From: Verrucomicrobiota bacterium
Lineage (GTDB): Bacteria; Verrucomicrobiota; Verrucomicrobiia; Limisphaerales; JAGWYX01
NCBI GenBank assembly: GCA_018969165.1
Contig: JAGWYX010000200.1
Location: forward strand, 1 to 6,934
Length of the DNA: 6,934 nucleotides
Direction: 5' to 3'
Shown here: piece after piece, positions 6,349-6,934 of the stretch
Numbering within the stretch: the stretch's first letter is position 1
Layout: every line of letters starts with the position of its first letter
Notes under the pieces: generated by a model
What the model saw: only the letters and a program-made list of their open reading frames with translations
Databases searched by the model: none
What the model was told of the DNA's origin: nothing
Made by a program: the position numbers and the translations under genes

Positions 6349-6515
6349 GGTTTTCCAGACGGTTGCCTTGCTCGTTGGAACGAACCTGAGTCGCCCGTGC
6401 CGTCTGCCGGTGGGGCGTGTAAATGACATCTCCAAATCGCCGTTTCCTGCACAACGAAGCAGCGGGACAGTGATTCAGCGTCCCAATTCGTCCAACGTCT
6501 TTTGCCATCGACTTC

Positions 6516-6544
6516 ATCGTACCAAATCGGTCGTGCGTACGCAA
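6516..6544 (-). promoter_or_regulatory. Weak candidate promoter for the R-M operon with an overlapping palindrome
   Basis: On the minus strand a TTGCGT box (6544-6539) and a TACGAT box (6521-6516) are separated by 17 bases. They match sigma70 -35 and -10 consensus at 3 of 6 and 4 of 6 positions. The perfect palindrome TGCGTACGCA (6534-6543) covers the -35 box, where a repressor or controller such as the upstream XRE protein could bind. The match is weak, and a leader of about 160 bases to the endonuclease ATG would follow. Confidence 0.22.
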
Positions 6545-6680
6545 TGAAATGTCGAATGGAAACCGTGTGAACTGGACCCATTTCCACTGGTACCGTCGGG
6601 GTTCTGGACCTTCACCGTCGCCGCATTCTCTTTTTTGTCCTCTTTACGCCCGCTGTGTGGCGCTGCATCTTGCCGTACGG

Positions 6681-6710
6681 GGCAGTGGAGTGAATTGGCG
6701 ATTCACTGCC
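6681..6710. repeat. Inverted repeat / hairpin just downstream of the XRE regulator gene
   Basis: AGTGAAT (6689-6695) and ATTCACT (6701-6707) are perfect 7-bp arms around the loop TGGCG. An alternative outer pairing is GGCAGTG (6681-6687) with CACTGCC (6704-6710). It begins about 17 bases after the regulator's stop on the minus strand. No T-tract follows on that strand, so it is a poor intrinsic terminator. It may be a transcript-end hairpin or an operator. Confidence 0.4.
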
Positions 6711-6726
6711 GCTAGGAGAGGATTCG

Positions 6727-6934
6727 TTACTGCGCCTTCTGTTTTGCTGCCACCCGGGCGCGGCGGATCACGTCTTCCAGACGGACGTCGAGTGCCTCCG
6801 TGATGCGGAGCAGCGTCTCGAGGCTCGGGTTCCGCGCCTCCTGCTCGACGTAGCTCACCATCTGGCGCGACAGCCCCGCCTTCTGGGCCAGCGCGTTCAG
6901 CGAAAATCCACGCTTTTCCCGCTCCTCCCGCAGC
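6727..6934 (-). CDS. Small XRE-type helix-turn-helix regulator, N-terminus cut by the window edge
   Basis: Reading back from the right edge, the frame gives 68 residues to the TAA at 6729-6727, beginning LREEREKRGFSLNALAQKAG. This is a standard HTH_3/XRE DNA-binding domain. Helices 2 and 3 are roughly SLNALAQKAGLSRQMVSYVE (11-30), followed by the usual N-PSLETLLRI-EALDV block (35-50) and a basic Ala-rich tail (AAKQKAQ). The start lies outside the window; only about ten residues seem to be missing, giving a protein of about 80 residues. That is the size of R-M controller (C) proteins, but also of many unrelated XRE proteins. It lies upstream of the R-M genes in the same orientation, separated by 378 bp, so it may regulate them. 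That link is inference; I see no canonical C-box. Confidence 0.9.
   Translation of the reverse strand, partial: LREEREKRGFSLNALAQKAGLSRQMVSYVEQEARNPSLETLLRITEALDVRLEDVIRRARVAAKQKAQ

Larger units (their letters stand above)
6349..6726. other. 378-bp stretch without a convincing gene, upstream of the R-M operon
   Basis: This lies between the XRE regulator stop and the endonuclease start. Several short frames exist on both strands, but none shows a recognisable motif, a ribosome binding site or a natural protein composition. It probably contains the R-M promoter and leader, plus the 3' end signals of the regulator gene. Visible structure: the 10-bp palindrome TGCGTACGCA (6534-6543), the palindrome CCGTACGG (6673-6680), the hairpin-forming repeat at 6681-6710, and a direct repeat of CTGGACC (6572-6578 and 6604-6610). 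By eye it is also more A+T-rich than the genes beside it. Confidence 0.6.

Noticed and set aside
5422..6426. Long plus-strand open frame of 334 codons opposite the endonuclease gene
   Set aside because: It lies antisense to the well-supported XamI-family gene, has no recognisable motif, and is the kind of shadow frame expected in G+C-rich coding DNA.
6349..6435. N-terminal extension of the endonuclease starting at TTG 6435
   Set aside because: The extra 29 residues are mostly basic and lie outside the conserved block. The ATG at 6348 fits family length better, though the extension is not fully excluded.
6338..6544. Short minus-strand frame of 68 codons just upstream of, and overlapping, the endonuclease start
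   Set aside because: Its position could suit a small controller or Vsr-like protein, but no HTH or nuclease motif, no convincing ribosome binding site and unnatural composition.
6572..6610. Direct repeat CTGGACC, 32 bases apart, as a possible operator pair
   Set aside because: Only seven bases long, without symmetry or flanking similarity; easily due to chance.

Overview
The window is a gene-dense, G+C-rich bacterial accessory region. It is most likely part of a mobile element or a defence/mobility island on a chromosome or plasmid of a Gram-negative-type bacterium. No rRNA, tRNA, CRISPR array or transposase is visible, and nothing fixes the taxon. The strong AGGAGG ribosome binding site, the high G+C third positions and the style of the HTH protein are compatible with groups such as Verrucomicrobiota, Nitrospirota or proteobacteria, but that is only a guess.

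Left edge (1-506): the C-terminal 143 codons of an unidentified plus-strand protein end at 433. They converge on a minus-strand operon whose rho-independent-type terminator hairpin lies at about 460-499.

Module A (507-3690) holds three genes around a divergent 143-bp regulatory gap. Leftward, a SWIM zinc-finger protein (1352-2332) is translationally coupled through an ATGA overlap to a RecB/Cas4-like PD-(D/E)XK nuclease (507-1355) with four cysteines placed to hold an iron-sulfur cluster. Rightward is a soluble VirD4/TraG/HerA-like P-loop ATPase (2476-3690). A DNA-pumping ATPase, a DNA-end nuclease and a zinc-finger protein with a possible nucleic-acid-binding C-terminus look like a DNA-processing set. 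It could serve conjugative or element mobility, or be an ATPase-nuclease defence system. This is the least explained and most interesting part of the window.

Module B (3761-6934) is a type II restriction-modification system on the minus strand. A XamI-family restriction endonuclease (5389-6348) is followed, again with an ATGA overlap, by an Eco57I/TaqI-like N6-adenine DNA methyltransferase (3761-5392). About 380 bp upstream lies the 3' end of a small XRE-type HTH regulator (6727-6934, cut by the window edge), which may control the operon. Only 70 bp separate the methyltransferase stop from the ATPase stop. The ATPase ends abruptly there compared with its relatives as I remember them, so the R-M cassette may have been inserted against, and trimmed, the ATPase gene.

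Coding genes fill nearly all of the window. The one long gap without a convincing gene is 6349-6726.
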